From Palsa-883 sp963847615 (lineage in GTDB: Bacteria > Pseudomonadota > Alphaproteobacteria > Acetobacterales > Acetobacteraceae), in assembly GCA_963847615.1 (NCBI GenBank), contig CAWKAN010000021.1:1-64000 (forward strand): 64,000 nucleotides of DNA, in the 5' to 3' direction. Of this stretch, positions 30,493 to 38,639 are shown in pieces; positions within the stretch are counted from its first letter, which is position 1; each line of letters opens with the position of its first letter. The notes under the pieces are model-generated. The model saw nothing but the letters and a program-made list of their open reading frames with translations. It was not told the DNA's origin and did not search any database. Made by a program: the position numbers and the translations under genes.

Positions 30493-30800
30493 CGTCGTGA
30501 AGCAAGGCCAGGGGCTCCGCCCCTGGACCCCGCCAGGGGCTTTGCCCCCTGGACCCCCACCAAGGGCGGAGCCCTTGGAACCCTTCACTGGGCGTGTGGG
30601 GAGCGGGAGGGGGCGTGTGGGCGCGGGGCCGGTGCGGTTCGGCGCGCCGAACCGCACCGGCCCCGCGCCCACACGCCCCCTCCCGCTCCCCACACGCCCA
30701 GTCATGGAGTCCAGAGGCCGCTGCCTCTGGTGGGGGGTCCAGGGGGGCAAAGCCCCCCGGCGGGGTCCAGGGGCGGAGCCCCTGGCCTTGCTTCACGACG
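30493..30800. repeat. nested hairpin array with large core palindrome, copy A
   Basis: Outer 41-bp arms are perfectly complementary (30,493-30,533 with 30,760-30,800) and contain CCAGGGGCTCCGCCCCTGG. Inside are further hairpins (CCAGGGGCTTTGCCCCCTGG, CCAAGGGCGGAGCCCTTGG). The centre is a 62-bp-armed perfect palindrome starting ACTGGGCGTGTGGGGAGC and meeting at GGCGCGCC. It lies between convergent smpB and the DUF192 gene, and its right arm includes the latter's stop codon. Confidence 0.9.
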
Positions 30801-31290
30801 GCGCGTTGCCGAAGATGCGTTGGCTGACTTTGTCGCCGACGCGGATATCCAGCCGCGCCGTGGTTCCCGCCGCCAGTTCCAGCGTGGCCAGCACCGGTCC
30901 GCCGCTGTCGATCACCGCCAGGCTTTGCGGCACGGTGTTCTCCACGATCGAGCGGATCGTTCCGTCCGCATTGATGAACACCATGTCGAGCGGTGCCAGC
31001 GTGTTCTTCATCCACATTTGCACGTCGCGCGGCGTGCCCCAGTCGAACAGCATCCCGCCGTCGGCCGGCACGCTCGGGCGGAACATCAGCCCGGTGATCT
31101 GTTGCTCGGGGCGCAGCGCCATCTCGACGCTGAACGCGTGCTGCACCCCGTCGCGCGTGGTGATGACCAGCTTCTCCTTGGGCAGCTCCGGCTGCGGGCC
31201 GGTCGGCTCCTTGTCCTGCGCCCGCGCCGCTCCGGCCCCCGCCATCAGCGGCACCAGCGTCAACGCGAGGAAACGGCGGCGATCAATCAC
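30793..31290 (-). CDS. DUF192 family exported protein
   Basis: 165 aa with an N-terminal export signal MIDRRRFLALTLVPLMAGAGAARA whose RRRFL resembles a Tat motif. The DUF192 core is clear: GLMFRPSVPADGGMLFDWG, MWMKNTLAPLDMVFINADG, SIVENTVPQSL. Function of DUF192 is not established. The GTG start at 31,290 overlaps the stop of the upstream isocitrate-lyase-family gene by eight bases, which fixes the start and suggests coupling. Confidence 0.88.
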   Translation of the reverse strand: MIDRRRFLALTLVPLMAGAGAARAQDKEPTGPQPELPKEKLVITTRDGVQHAFSVEMALRPEQQITGLMFRPSVPADGGMLFDWGTPRDVQMWMKNTLAPLDMVFINADGTIRSIVENTVPQSLAVIDSGGPVLATLELAAGTTARLDIRVGDKVSQRIFGNAPS

Positions 31291-32207
31291 GTTGCGGCAT
31301 TCCTGCTGGGATGATGGTGGTGACGATCGAGGCGTCCAGCGCCTCGTAGTCATGGTAGCCGATGGTCGCATACAGCTCGGCGCGGGTCTGCATCTGCTCG
31401 ACCATGTTCTGCGCCCCGCCGTCGCGCGCGATCGCCGCATACAGCGCCGCCTGCGCCTTGTTGGCCACGCGCAGCGAGGACACCGGCCAGATCACCATCT
31501 TGTAGCCCATGTCCTGGAACTCGGCGGCGGTGAAGAACGGCGTGCGGCCGAACTCGGTCATGTTGGCCAGCAGCGGCACGCCCGGCAGGCGCGCGGCAAA
31601 GGCGCGGAACATCTCGGCGGTGTTCAGCGCCTCGGGGAAGATCGCGTCGGCCCCGGCCTCCAGGTACAGCCGGGCCCGCGCCACCGCGCCGTCCAGCCCC
31701 TCGGAGGCGGCGGCATCGGTGCGCGCGACGATGAACAGGTGCCTTCGAGCCTTCGCGGCGGCGGCGATCTTTGCCGCCATATCGTGGGCATCGGCGATCT
31801 TCTTGTCGTTCAGGTGGCCGCACTTCTTGGGCAGCAGCTGATCCTCGATATGCACCGCGGCGGCGCCGGCATCCTCGAAGCTGCGCACCATGTGCATCAC
31901 GTTCAGCGCCTCGCCATAGCCGGTGTCGCCGTCCACCAGCACCGGCAGGCCGGACGAGCGGGCGATCTGGCGGATGAAGAAGCACACCTCGTCGACGGTG
32001 ATGATGCCGAGGTCCGGCAGCCCCATCGAGGCGGTCATCGCCGCGCCGGACAAATACAGGCCGCCAAACCCCGCCGCCCTGGCCTGCAGCGCGGCCTGGC
32101 CGTTGTGCGCGCCCGGCAATCTGCAGGATGCCCGGCCGGGCCAGCAGCGCCCGGAAGCGGTCCCCGGCCGGCGCGCTCGGCAGGTCGGTGGCGACAAGAT
32201 AGGTCAT
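31283..32207 (-). pseudogene. isocitrate lyase/PEP mutase family protein, frameshifted
   Basis: TIM-barrel lyase of the PEP mutase/2-methylisocitrate lyase family. DGDTGYGEALNV is the metal site and PKKCGH carries the catalytic Cys. The natural start is MTYLVATDLPSAPAG at 32,207; the frame changes at 32,118-32,119, where one extra base splits ILQM-PGAHNGQAALQA (removing it restores the expected sequence exactly). About 308 codons in total. It could be oxaloacetate decarboxylase, carboxyphosphonoenolpyruvate mutase-like or methylisocitrate lyase; no prp genes are adjacent. Probably an operon with the DUF192 gene. Confidence 0.85.
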
Positions 32208-32253
32208 GGCGGGCGGCTCCCCTGCGAGGATGGCGGCGGACATAGCGGATGGC

Positions 32254-33558
32254 TCACGCGAAGAACAGCAGGCTCATCAGCGCGAACACCGGCAGCAGCG
32301 CCAGCGTCGCGTAGGCGGTGAAGGTGAAGAACCCCGGCATGGCCACGCCCCGGTGCGCGGCGATGGCGCGCAGCATCAGGTTCGGCGCGTTGCCGATATA
32401 GGTCAGCCCGCCGAAGAACACCGCGCCGGCCGACAGCGCCTGCAGCGCCACGCCGTGGTGCGCCGCCGGGTCGGCCCCGGCAAGTTGGAAGAACACCAGG
32501 TAGGTCGGCGCATTGTCCAGGAACGCCGACAGAATGCCGGTCAGCCAGAAGAAGGCGAGGGGGATCGGCTGCCCCGCCGCGTCGGTCGCCAGCCGCAGCA
32601 GCGGCGCCAGCGGCCCCGCCGGCCCGGCATGCAGCATGCCGATCACCGGCTGGATGGTGATGAAGATCGCCGCGAACAGCACCGCGACCTCCTGCATCGG
32701 GTGCCAGGCGAAGTCGTTGGCCTGGCGCACCGCGCGCGGCGTGACCGCCAGCGACAGCAAGGTCACCGCCAGGCACAGCAGGATGCCGGCCAGGCGCGTC
32801 AGCTCGACCGCCTGGCCCAGCAGCGTCACCTGGCCGAAATCCAGCAGCCCCTGCGCCACGACGCTGAGCGCCACGACCAGCACCAGCACGACATTGATCC
32901 AGCCGCGCAGCCGCAGCCGCCCGGCCGCGGCGGGCGGCGGCTCGGCTCGTGCCAGCCAGCGGTCCAGCAGGTAGAACCCGCCCAGCTCCAGCGCCGTCAG
33001 CAGCAGCCACGGCAGGCCGAGATGCAGCAGCGGCCAGAAGAACGGCACGCCCTCCAGGAAGCCGATATACAGCGGCGGGCCCAGCGGGCTGAGCGCGCCG
33101 CCGGCATTGCCCGCCAGCACGATGAAGAACACCACCAGGTGCACCTTGCGCCGCCGGTGCGCGTTGGCATGCAGCAGCGGATGGATCAGCACCATCGCCG
33201 CCCCGATGGTGCCCATCGCGCCGCCCAGCACGGTCGCCGCCGCCAGCATGGCGGTGTTGCCCGCCGGCGAGCCGCGCACCCCGCCGCGCAACAGGATGCC
33301 GCCGCCGGCCGTGTAGAGCCCCAGCAGCAGCGTCACGAAGGGCAGGTAGGCATCCAGTGTCGCCCCCCACGCGTCGGCGGCCGCGGCGGCGGGGCCGATC
33401 GCCACCGCCTGCTGCACCAGCAGGACCAGGATCCAGCCGAGCGCGATCGCGTCCATCCGCCGGAGCCAGAACCGCGGCGCGAGGACGGGGAACAGCGCGA
33501 TCGAGAGCAGCATGCCGGCGAACGGCACGCCCCATAGGATGTCCGGGGTCGGTTGCAT
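32254..33558 (-). CDS. sodium:proton antiporter (NhaD/citrate-transporter-like)
   Basis: Polytopic membrane protein (434 aa, about 11-12 hydrophobic helices) of the ion-transporter superfamily. Two re-entrant-like motifs are visible: GNAGGALSPLGPPLYIGFLEGVPFFWPL in the first half and FLDNAPTYLVFF...GNAPNLM in the second. The ATG at 33,558 gives MQPTPDILWGVPFAGMLLSIALFP, typical of the family. The cation/substrate cannot be decided. The 5' region towards divergent coxG is filled by hairpin array copy B. Confidence 0.85.
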   Translation of the reverse strand: MQPTPDILWGVPFAGMLLSIALFPVLAPRFWLRRMDAIALGWILVLLVQQAVAIGPAAAAADAWGATLDAYLPFVTLLLGLYTAGGGILLRGGVRGSPAGNTAMLAAATVLGGAMGTIGAAMVLIHPLLHANAHRRRKVHLVVFFIVLAGNAGGALSPLGPPLYIGFLEGVPFFWPLLHLGLPWLLLTALELGGFYLLDRWLARAEPPPAAAGRLRLRGWINVVLVLVVALSVVAQGLLDFGQVTLLGQAVELTRLAGILLCLAVTLLSLAVTPRAVRQANDFAWHPMQEVAVLFAAIFITIQPVIGMLHAGPAGPLAPLLRLATDAAGQPIPLAFFWLTGILSAFLDNAPTYLVFFQLAGADPAAHHGVALQALSAGAVFFGGLTYIGNAPNLMLRAIAAHRGVAMPGFFTFTAYATLALLPVFALMSLLFFA

Positions 33559-33613
33559 GCGCCCGACCCTGCAAGTAACCTCGTTTCGGCGCAAGGCGTT
33601 GGCTGGACCAGAC

Positions 33614-33905
33614 GAAGGCCAGGGGCTCCGCCCCTGGACCCCGCCAGGGGGCTTTGCCCCCTGGACCCCCACCAGAGGCAGCGGCCTCTGGACTCCATGA
33701 CTGGGAGTGTGGGGAGGGGGCGGGGGCGGGTGGGCGAGGCGAAGGGGCGCCGTCCGGCACGCCGGACGGCGCCCCTTCGCCTCGCCCACCCGCCCCCGCC
33801 CCCTCCCCACACTCCCAGTGAAGGGTTCCAAGGGCTCGCCCTTGGCGGGGTTCCAAGGGGCAGCGCCCCTTGGTAGGGGTCCAGGGGGCAAAGCCCCTGG
33901 CCTTC
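33614..33905. repeat. nested hairpin array with large core palindrome, copy B
   Basis: Same architecture as copy A: a series of ~20-bp hairpins (CCAGGGGCTCCGCCCCTGG, CCAGAGGCAGCGGCCTCTGG, CCAAGGGGCAGCGCCCCTTGG) separated by ACCCC-like spacers around a central palindrome. The junctions ACTCCATGACTGGG and CCCAGTGAAGGGTTCC are shared with copy A, but the core palindrome sequence is different. It occupies the divergent promoter region between the antiporter and coxG. Confidence 0.9.
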
Positions 33906-33942
33906 TTCCGGGCCGCTCGACGCGTATCGCGAGGAGGGTTGC

Positions 33943-34563
33943 ATGGACATGACCGGCGAGCGGCGCATTGCGGCACCGCGCGGCAAGGTATGGGACGCGT
34001 TGAACGACCCGGCGATCCTGAAGCTCAGCATTCCCGGCTGCGACAGCCTGGAGAAGCAGGCCGACGCTACGCTGAAGGCCAGCGCCGCGGTCAAGATCGG
34101 CCCGATCTCCGCGCGCTTCACCGGCGCCGTGAAGCTCTCCGAGCTGGACCCGCCGAACGGCTACACGATCTCCGGCGAGGGCCAGGGCGGGGTTGCCGGC
34201 TTTGCCAACGGCGGCGCCAAGGTGCGCCTGGCCGATGACGGCGACGGCACCTTGCTGAGCTACCAGGTGCACGCCCAGGTCGGCGGCAAGATCGCCCAGC
34301 TCGGCGCGCGGCTGATCGATGCCAGCGCCAAGCAGATGGCCGACGCCTTCTTCGACCGCTTCAGCGCCCAGGTGGCGCCGCCGGCCGAGCTCGCCCCGGG
34401 GGCTGTTCCCGGCGAGGTCAGGGCACCCGCGCCGCCGCCGCCGTCGGCGATCGGCCTCGCCGCGCTGGTGCCGCGCGAGCCGTTCGGACTGCCGCTGGTG
34501 GCGTGGCTCGGCGGCGCGGTCTATCTGGCGATCGTCATCCTGATCCTCGGCAGCGTGCTGTAG
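33943..34563 (+). CDS. CoxG-like SRPBCC protein
   Basis: 206 aa. The START/SRPBCC lipid-binding-like fold begins MDMTGERRIAAPRGKVWDALNDPAILKLSIPGCDSLE and includes GPISARFTGAVKLSELDPP, matching carbon monoxide dehydrogenase subunit G (CoxG). A single C-terminal membrane helix (LPLVAWLGGAVYLAIVILILGSVL) anchors it. It overlaps the next gene at the stop/start. coxG genes accompany maturation or membrane recruitment of molybdenum hydroxylases; none of the coxMSL genes is here. Confidence 0.85.
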   Translation: MDMTGERRIAAPRGKVWDALNDPAILKLSIPGCDSLEKQADATLKASAAVKIGPISARFTGAVKLSELDPPNGYTISGEGQGGVAGFANGGAKVRLADDGDGTLLSYQVHAQVGGKIAQLGARLIDASAKQMADAFFDRFSAQVAPPAELAPGAVPGEVRAPAPPPPSAIGLAALVPREPFGLPLVAWLGGAVYLAIVILILGSVL

Positions 34564-35489
34564 TGCCCGCCGCCCCCGCACCCGCCGTGGGCACCGACCT
34601 GCCGTCATCGGTCGCCGACACCGCTTCGCTGCTCGCCGCGCACGGCTACATCGCCGACCTGGAGCTGGCGACCACCGTCCACCTGGCGCTGGCGATGCGC
34701 CGCCCGCTGTTCCTGGAGGGCGAACCCGGCACCGGCAAGACCGAGATCGCCAAGGTCCTCGCCGCCGGGTTGAACCGCCGCCTGGTGCGGCTGCAATGCT
34801 ACGACGGCATGGACCTCGCCGCCGCCGCCTACGAGTGGGACCACCCGCGCCAGTTGATGGCGATCCGCATGGCCGAGGCGGCCGGCCACAGCGACCGCGA
34901 CGAGCTGGCGCGCGACATCTACACCCGCGGCTTCTTGCAGGCCCGCCCGCTGCTCTCGGCGATCGACCCCGACCTGCCCCCCGCGGTGCTGCTGATCGAC
35001 GAGCTGGACCGCGCCGACGAGCCGTTCGAGGCGTTCCTGCTCGAACTGCTGGCCGACTTCCAGATCACCGTCCCGGAGCTGGGCACGGTGCGGGCGAAGA
35101 CGATGCCGGTGGTGGTGCTGACCTCCAACCGCACGCGCGAGGTGCACGACGCGATCCGCCGGCGCTGCCTGTATCACTGGGTGGACTACCCCGACATGGC
35201 GCGCGAGCGGGCGATCCTGGCGGTCAAGGCCCCCGGCGTGCCGGAGACGCTGGCGGCGCAGGTGGTCGGCTTCGTCCAGCGCCTGCGCGGCGAGGAGCTG
35301 TTCAAGCTCCCCGGCGTGGCCGAGACGATCGACTGGGCCGCGGCGTTGATCCACCTGAACGCGCACGAGCTGACCCCAGGCGTGGTCGACGACACCCTTG
35401 GTGTTTTACTGAAATATCAAGACGATATAGCCAAAATCCGAGGCGCCGAAGCCGCCCGCCTGGTCAGCGACGTCAAGCAAGCCGCGTAA
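34563..35489 (+). CDS. MoxR family AAA ATPase (CoxD-like)
   Basis: AAA+ chaperone-like ATPase (308 aa). Walker A GEPGTGKTEIAK, Walker B AVLLIDELDRAD, sensor-1 region VVVLTSNRTREVHDAIRRRC. The GTG start at 34,563 uses the last base of the coxG stop. CoxD-type proteins insert sulfur/copper into molybdenum hydroxylases and normally act with a VWA-domain protein (CoxE) encoded next. No CoxE gene follows: repeats and a transposon come instead. Confidence 0.9.
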   Translation: MPAAPAPAVGTDLPSSVADTASLLAAHGYIADLELATTVHLALAMRRPLFLEGEPGTGKTEIAKVLAAGLNRRLVRLQCYDGMDLAAAAYEWDHPRQLMAIRMAEAAGHSDRDELARDIYTRGFLQARPLLSAIDPDLPPAVLLIDELDRADEPFEAFLLELLADFQITVPELGTVRAKTMPVVVLTSNRTREVHDAIRRRCLYHWVDYPDMARERAILAVKAPGVPETLAAQVVGFVQRLRGEELFKLPGVAETIDWAAALIHLNAHELTPGVVDDTLGVLLKYQDDIAKIRGAEAARLVSDVKQAA

Positions 35490-35512
35490 CGCGCTCCCCC
35501 CCACCTTCACCT

Positions 35513-35535
35513 CTCCCGCGCTTGCGGGAGAGGTC
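35513..35535. repeat. short CTCTCCCGC palindrome after moxR-like gene
   Basis: CCTCTCCCGCGCTTGCGGGAGAGG-type hairpin about 25 bases after the moxR stop. Possible transcript end; same family as the 6.6-kb palindrome. Confidence 0.5.
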
Positions 35536-35621
35536 GCGGCGCGCAGCGACGCGGGTGAGGGCGGTGCCGCCCGCACCGGGCCATCCTCACCTTGCATGGG
35601 AGCCTGCCCCGGCGAAGGCCG

Positions 35622-35895
35622 GGGTTGTTGCACGCTCTTCCCCCCGCACGGTCATTGCCGTGGCCGGGCCTGTGGCGCGCGGCGGTGGCGGCCGGGCGCC
35701 GGTCCGCTTGCCGTCGCGGCGCGAGGGGCGCGCCGTTCTCACCACCGGGTCGTGGCCCGGTGGCAGGCTGTTGCAGGGGTTGTTGCACGCTCTTCCCCCC
35801 GCACGGTCATTGCCGTGGCCGGGCCTGTGGCGCTCAGCGGTGGCGGCCGGGCGCCGGTCCGCTTGCCGTCGCGGCGCGAGGGGCGCGCCGTTCTC
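35622..35895. repeat. long direct repeats, left part of interrupted array
   Basis: A ~115-bp sequence starting GGGTTGTTGCACGCTCTTCC occurs twice almost identically (about 35,622-35,742 and 35,776-35,894), joined by CACCGGGTCGTGGCCCGGTG GCAGGCTGTTGCA. The array resumes after the transposon at 39,784. No gene is supported here. Confidence 0.85.
35888..35895. repeat. target-site duplication, left
   Basis: CCGTTCTC directly outside the left inverted repeat, identical to 39,776-39,783. Eight bases is the length usual for IS1595-family insertions. Confidence 0.88.
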
Positions 35896-35920
35896 CGGTA
35901 TTATGTAGCAAGCACACCTA
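35896..35920. repeat. left terminal inverted repeat
   Basis: Begins CGGTATTATGTAGCAAGCAC and ends ACCTA; perfect complement of 39,751-39,775. Imperfect matching continues about 12 bases further inward. Confidence 0.92.
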
Positions 35921-35984
35921 GAGCAAGATTGCCAGGAATGCTTGCTTGCTGGTAGCATGCTTGCTACTGCAACCGGAGCATCCA

Positions 35985-36416
35985 ATGCCCATCTTTATCC
36001 CACCGGAACGCGCACGACGCATTGCCGCGCTGGCCACTGAGGTTGAGCGTATGCGGAACGCGGTTGCCGGCCTGACTGCTGATCTGGGTCAGTTGGACGC
36101 GAAGCTGGCATATCTCAGTCGGGATAGGCGACGCGGCATCACGCGCGACGCGCTGGGCATCCTGCGGCGGACTGGGCAGCCCATGCTGCTGGGGGACATC
36201 GTCGCCGCGCTGATGGTCGAGAGGGGCATCGACGCAGCGGATCGCGCGCTGGCCGGACGGCTCAAGGAACAGATCAGGGTTGCGCTTACGCGGCAGTGGC
36301 AGGCTGGAATTGTGCGGTGGGAGAGGGGTCTCGGCTGGGCGAAGAAATGGGCGGTGGCCACCTATGTACCTGACATCGCTACAGGACATAGGGCACATCA
36401 AAAAAGGCAGGAATAA
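35985..36416 (+). CDS. hypothetical transposon cargo protein, coiled coil plus winged-helix-like
   Basis: 143 aa, family not recognised. Residues ~8-45 (RARRIAALATEVERMRNAVA...) look like a coiled coil. Residues ~50-125 (GITRDALGILRRTGQPMLLG then DIVAALMVERGI and WERGLGWAKKW) look like a winged helix of the kind in HARE-HTH/DNA-associated proteins. The ATG at 35,985 has CCGGAG seven bases upstream. It is the first gene inside the left end of the transposon. Its role could be DNA binding or regulation, which is inference only. Confidence 0.65.
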   Translation: MPIFIPPERARRIAALATEVERMRNAVAGLTADLGQLDAKLAYLSRDRRRGITRDALGILRRTGQPMLLGDIVAALMVERGIDAADRALAGRLKEQIRVALTRQWQAGIVRWERGLGWAKKWAVATYVPDIATGHRAHQKRQE

Positions 36417-36624
36417 ATTCTGGGCGCCCCGACTGGCCTAGGCCGGGGATTTGTCGCGGCCCTCGCCCCCCATCCGACTCACTAAATGGCTTGTTGATCC
36501 CATATTCCCAAATCTGTTACTGTCTGCACAGCGAGGGAGAGCGGTACGCCATATGACCGACGTAAAGGCCGGGTTAACCTTTGTCGCGCATGATGCTAGG
36601 CATCGCGCTTCGGAGGGACGGGCC

Positions 36625-36849
36625 ATGACACTTTCAGATACCTTTCATCGCACGATGACGGAAGCGATGGAGGAAGCATCCAGGCGCCGCGCGAATCCCG
36701 TCTTCAAGGACTTTCTTACGCGCGTCGAGCCGTCGCCCTACGGAGGATTCCGCGTCCGCTCCTTCCCCGCCGAGCTGTTTATTGAACAGCTTGCCGACGG
36801 CCCGGCGATTGGGCCTTTTGGCGCGATGAGGCACCTCCTCGGGGCATGA
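36625..36849 (+). CDS. hypothetical 74-aa cargo protein
   Basis: Small protein starting MTLSDTFHRTMTEAMEEASRR, with FLTRVEPSPYGGFRVRSFPAEL and a Gly-rich end. GGAGGGACGGGCC supports the ATG at 36,625; an in-frame ATG at 36,553 is the alternative (98 aa). The stop overlaps the next start as ATGA, so it is translationally coupled to the membrane protein gene. No known family is recognised. The coupling suggests the two work together. Confidence 0.6.
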   Translation: MTLSDTFHRTMTEAMEEASRRRANPVFKDFLTRVEPSPYGGFRVRSFPAELFIEQLADGPAIGPFGAMRHLLGA

Positions 36850-37334
36850 GCGGAGATGCCCAAGAGCCGGCGGAACACTTGCCCGTTCCACTCGATCCCG
36901 CGCAACCATCTTCAAACCAGGGAGAGAAGCAGAGGGACCTCTTTCCCGGCACGCTTCTTCAACAGGCACTGGACGTCGAGCGCCAGCGCATCGACAGCGC
37001 GAACCGCCGCACAGACGTAGCTCTTCAAGCAGTCAAGGCAAGCGACGAATCCGACCGACGGCAGTTCGAATTTCAGATGGAGAAACTGCGCTCGGATGAC
37101 CGGGCCAGTATCCGGCGTGACGGGCTGGCAAAGGTAGTCGTCTGCGGACTTGGCGTTTTTGGTGTCTGCGTGATCGTTCTGTTCTTGATAATGACCTTTT
37201 TCGGGACGCTGGGGCAAAGCCAAATCGCACTGAACATCCTGGGCAAGCTCGCGGTCGGAGGCGGCGGCTATGGAATTATTGCGGGCCTTGTAAATCTGGC
37301 GCGACGCCTTTTACGGAATCCCGGCGCGGCTTGA
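36846..37334 (+). CDS. hypothetical cargo membrane protein, coiled coil plus two helices
   Basis: 162 aa. The N-terminal ~90 residues are hydrophilic and helical (LLQQALDVERQRIDSANRR, QFEFQMEKLRSDDRAS), then two hydrophobic segments follow: VVVCGLGVFGVCVIVLFLIMTFF and IALNILGKLAVGGGGYGIIAGLV, ending in a basic tail. This layout (cytoplasmic coiled coil plus a hairpin of two membrane helices) resembles small membrane effectors of defence or toxin systems, but I recognise no family. Coupled to the 74-aa gene. It is convergent with the transposase gene. Confidence 0.65.
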   Translation: MSGDAQEPAEHLPVPLDPAQPSSNQGEKQRDLFPGTLLQQALDVERQRIDSANRRTDVALQAVKASDESDRRQFEFQMEKLRSDDRASIRRDGLAKVVVCGLGVFGVCVIVLFLIMTFFGTLGQSQIALNILGKLAVGGGGYGIIAGLVNLARRLLRNPGAA

Positions 37335-37339
37335 CGCTG

Positions 37340-38299
37340 CTAGAGGTTCCGCTGCCAATATCCAGCCCACACTCGGCTGACCGGATGCGCCAGTGCGGCG
37401 CCCGTCAACGCGTCATGCTGGGCACCGTTAGGCTGCCGGCGATTGTCCTCTTTCCAAGCCATCTCGCCAGCGTAGGAAACCAGGTACTTGCCGCTGATAT
37501 GATGGTGCTGGCCCAGTTCGGCGCGGCGCAACCTTGAGAAAAAGCTTTCGGCTTGGTTCGTGCACGCGCCATCCAAGCTATAGGCGACACTGTGGTTGAT
37601 CCGCTTCATCTCATAGTAGGCGTGCAACCGGTCCCACCCGCGCGCCTCATCGGCGTGCACGACGGTCCCTGGCAGCACACGCGAACGGATGAACGGGATC
37701 GCGTCGCCTTCCTTGGCGACCACGATCGGCAGCGTCCGGCCGCCACGCTCACGGGCGACCACGACTGACTGGCGCTTGCCGGTCTGTTCCTCGGCCAGCC
37801 GCCGGTCCTTCCGCTCGGCAATCTCATTCTCAGGCTTGGAATGGCCGCCCACATAGGCGCCGTCAATTTCGACAACGCCCGACAACGTGCCCTTGTCCTG
37901 AATGGAGCCGATAGCCTCGCGGATTTTGTGGGCCATTACGAAAGCTGTTTTGTATTGCACGTTAAGATCGCGCCCAAGTTGCAGGGCCGAGATGCCCTTG
38001 ACCGCATTGACGAAGATGCAGATCGCGGCGAGGTAATCGCGGACCGGCAACTTGTGGCTGGCGAAAATGGTCCCGCTGGTCACGCTGAACTGATGGTTGC
38101 AAGCCTTGCACTTCCAGATCGGCCGGGCCGCAAAACTGTAGATGGCCGCGCACTCGCAGCGCGGGCAAAATGGTTCGCCGCCATTATCGGCCCAGCGGAT
38201 CGCCTGGAACCTCGCTCGCGCTTCGGTGTCAGACATCTTCATGACGGCCGCGAGACTCAGTGTGCGGGCGGCGGCGGTAAGGAGAAAGTGCTGGGCCAC
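37340..38299 (-). CDS. IS1595 family transposase (ISXO2-like)
   Basis: DDE-type transposase of about 319 aa. The N-terminal zinc ribbon is FCPRCECAAIYSFAARPIWKCKACNHQFSVTSGTIF. The ISXO2-like catalytic domain shows VEIDGAYVGGHSK (first Asp), VVHADEARGWDRL (second Asp) and NQAESFFSRLRRAELGQHHH (third acidic/Asn position). GTG start at 38,299; an ATG at 38,242 is possible, but the preceding RTLSLAAV is usual in the family. It mobilises the element through the 25-bp ends. It ends five bases from the convergent membrane-protein gene. Confidence 0.93.
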   Translation of the reverse strand: MAQHFLLTAAARTLSLAAVMKMSDTEARARFQAIRWADNGGEPFCPRCECAAIYSFAARPIWKCKACNHQFSVTSGTIFASHKLPVRDYLAAICIFVNAVKGISALQLGRDLNVQYKTAFVMAHKIREAIGSIQDKGTLSGVVEIDGAYVGGHSKPENEIAERKDRRLAEEQTGKRQSVVVARERGGRTLPIVVAKEGDAIPFIRSRVLPGTVVHADEARGWDRLHAYYEMKRINHSVAYSLDGACTNQAESFFSRLRRAELGQHHHISGKYLVSYAGEMAWKEDNRRQPNGAQHDALTGAALAHPVSRVWAGYWQRNL

Positions 38300-38311
38300 G
38301 GCGGGATACCT

Positions 38312-38345
38312 AAACCGATTGCGTTGATGTCGGTTATATCGGTTT
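38312..38345. promoter_or_regulatory. possible operator between transposase and HTH gene
   Basis: AAACCGAT at 38,312-38,319 and its complement ATCGGTTT at 38,338-38,345, separated by 18 bases, in the AT-richer divergent promoter region. It could be the binding site of the adjacent HTH regulator. Inference from symmetry and position only. Confidence 0.4.
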
Positions 38346-38411
38346 GTCCTGTCGATAGCAACATAAAAATATGACCTTGACGGAAAAAGCTGGGCTGGCT
38401 ATCCCGTGCAC

Positions 38412-38639
38412 ATGATCTCGCCCGAACAATGCCGCGCCGCGAGGGCGTGGCTCGGCTGGCCTCAACCCGAACTGGCGAAGCGCGCCAAGGTCGGACTTTC
38501 GACCGTTCGGGATTTCGAGACCGGGACGCGAACGCCGATCCCGAACAACAGGGGTGCGATGCAGCGGGCATTCGAAGGCGTGGGGGTGCGGTTTCTATTC
38601 GAGGGCGAAAAGCCGATCGGCATCACTCTGGGATGCTGA
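38412..38639 (+). CDS. XRE/Cro-type HTH regulator, transposon cargo
   Basis: 75 aa helix-turn-helix protein: MISPEQCRAARAWLGWPQPE, LAKRAKVGLSTVRDFETGTR then NNRGAMQRAFEGVGVRFLFE. The small family with this C-terminal beta hairpin is very common in alphaproteobacteria. ATG at 38,412 (an in-frame GTG is six bases upstream). Its 3' end overlaps the convergent P63C gene by 17 bases. It likely regulates the transposase or its own gene. Confidence 0.85.
   Translation: MISPEQCRAARAWLGWPQPELAKRAKVGLSTVRDFETGTRTPIPNNRGAMQRAFEGVGVRFLFEGEKPIGITLGC

Noticed and set aside
30493..30800. Hairpin array A as a simple rho-independent terminator
   Set aside because: Far too long, multi-hairpin, and without a T-run; a terminator function is possible but does not explain the structure.
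30497..32245. Long plus-strand open frame through hairpin array A and the two minus-strand genes
   Set aside because: It translates palindromic repeats and then the antisense of DUF192 and isocitrate-lyase-family genes; no family resemblance.
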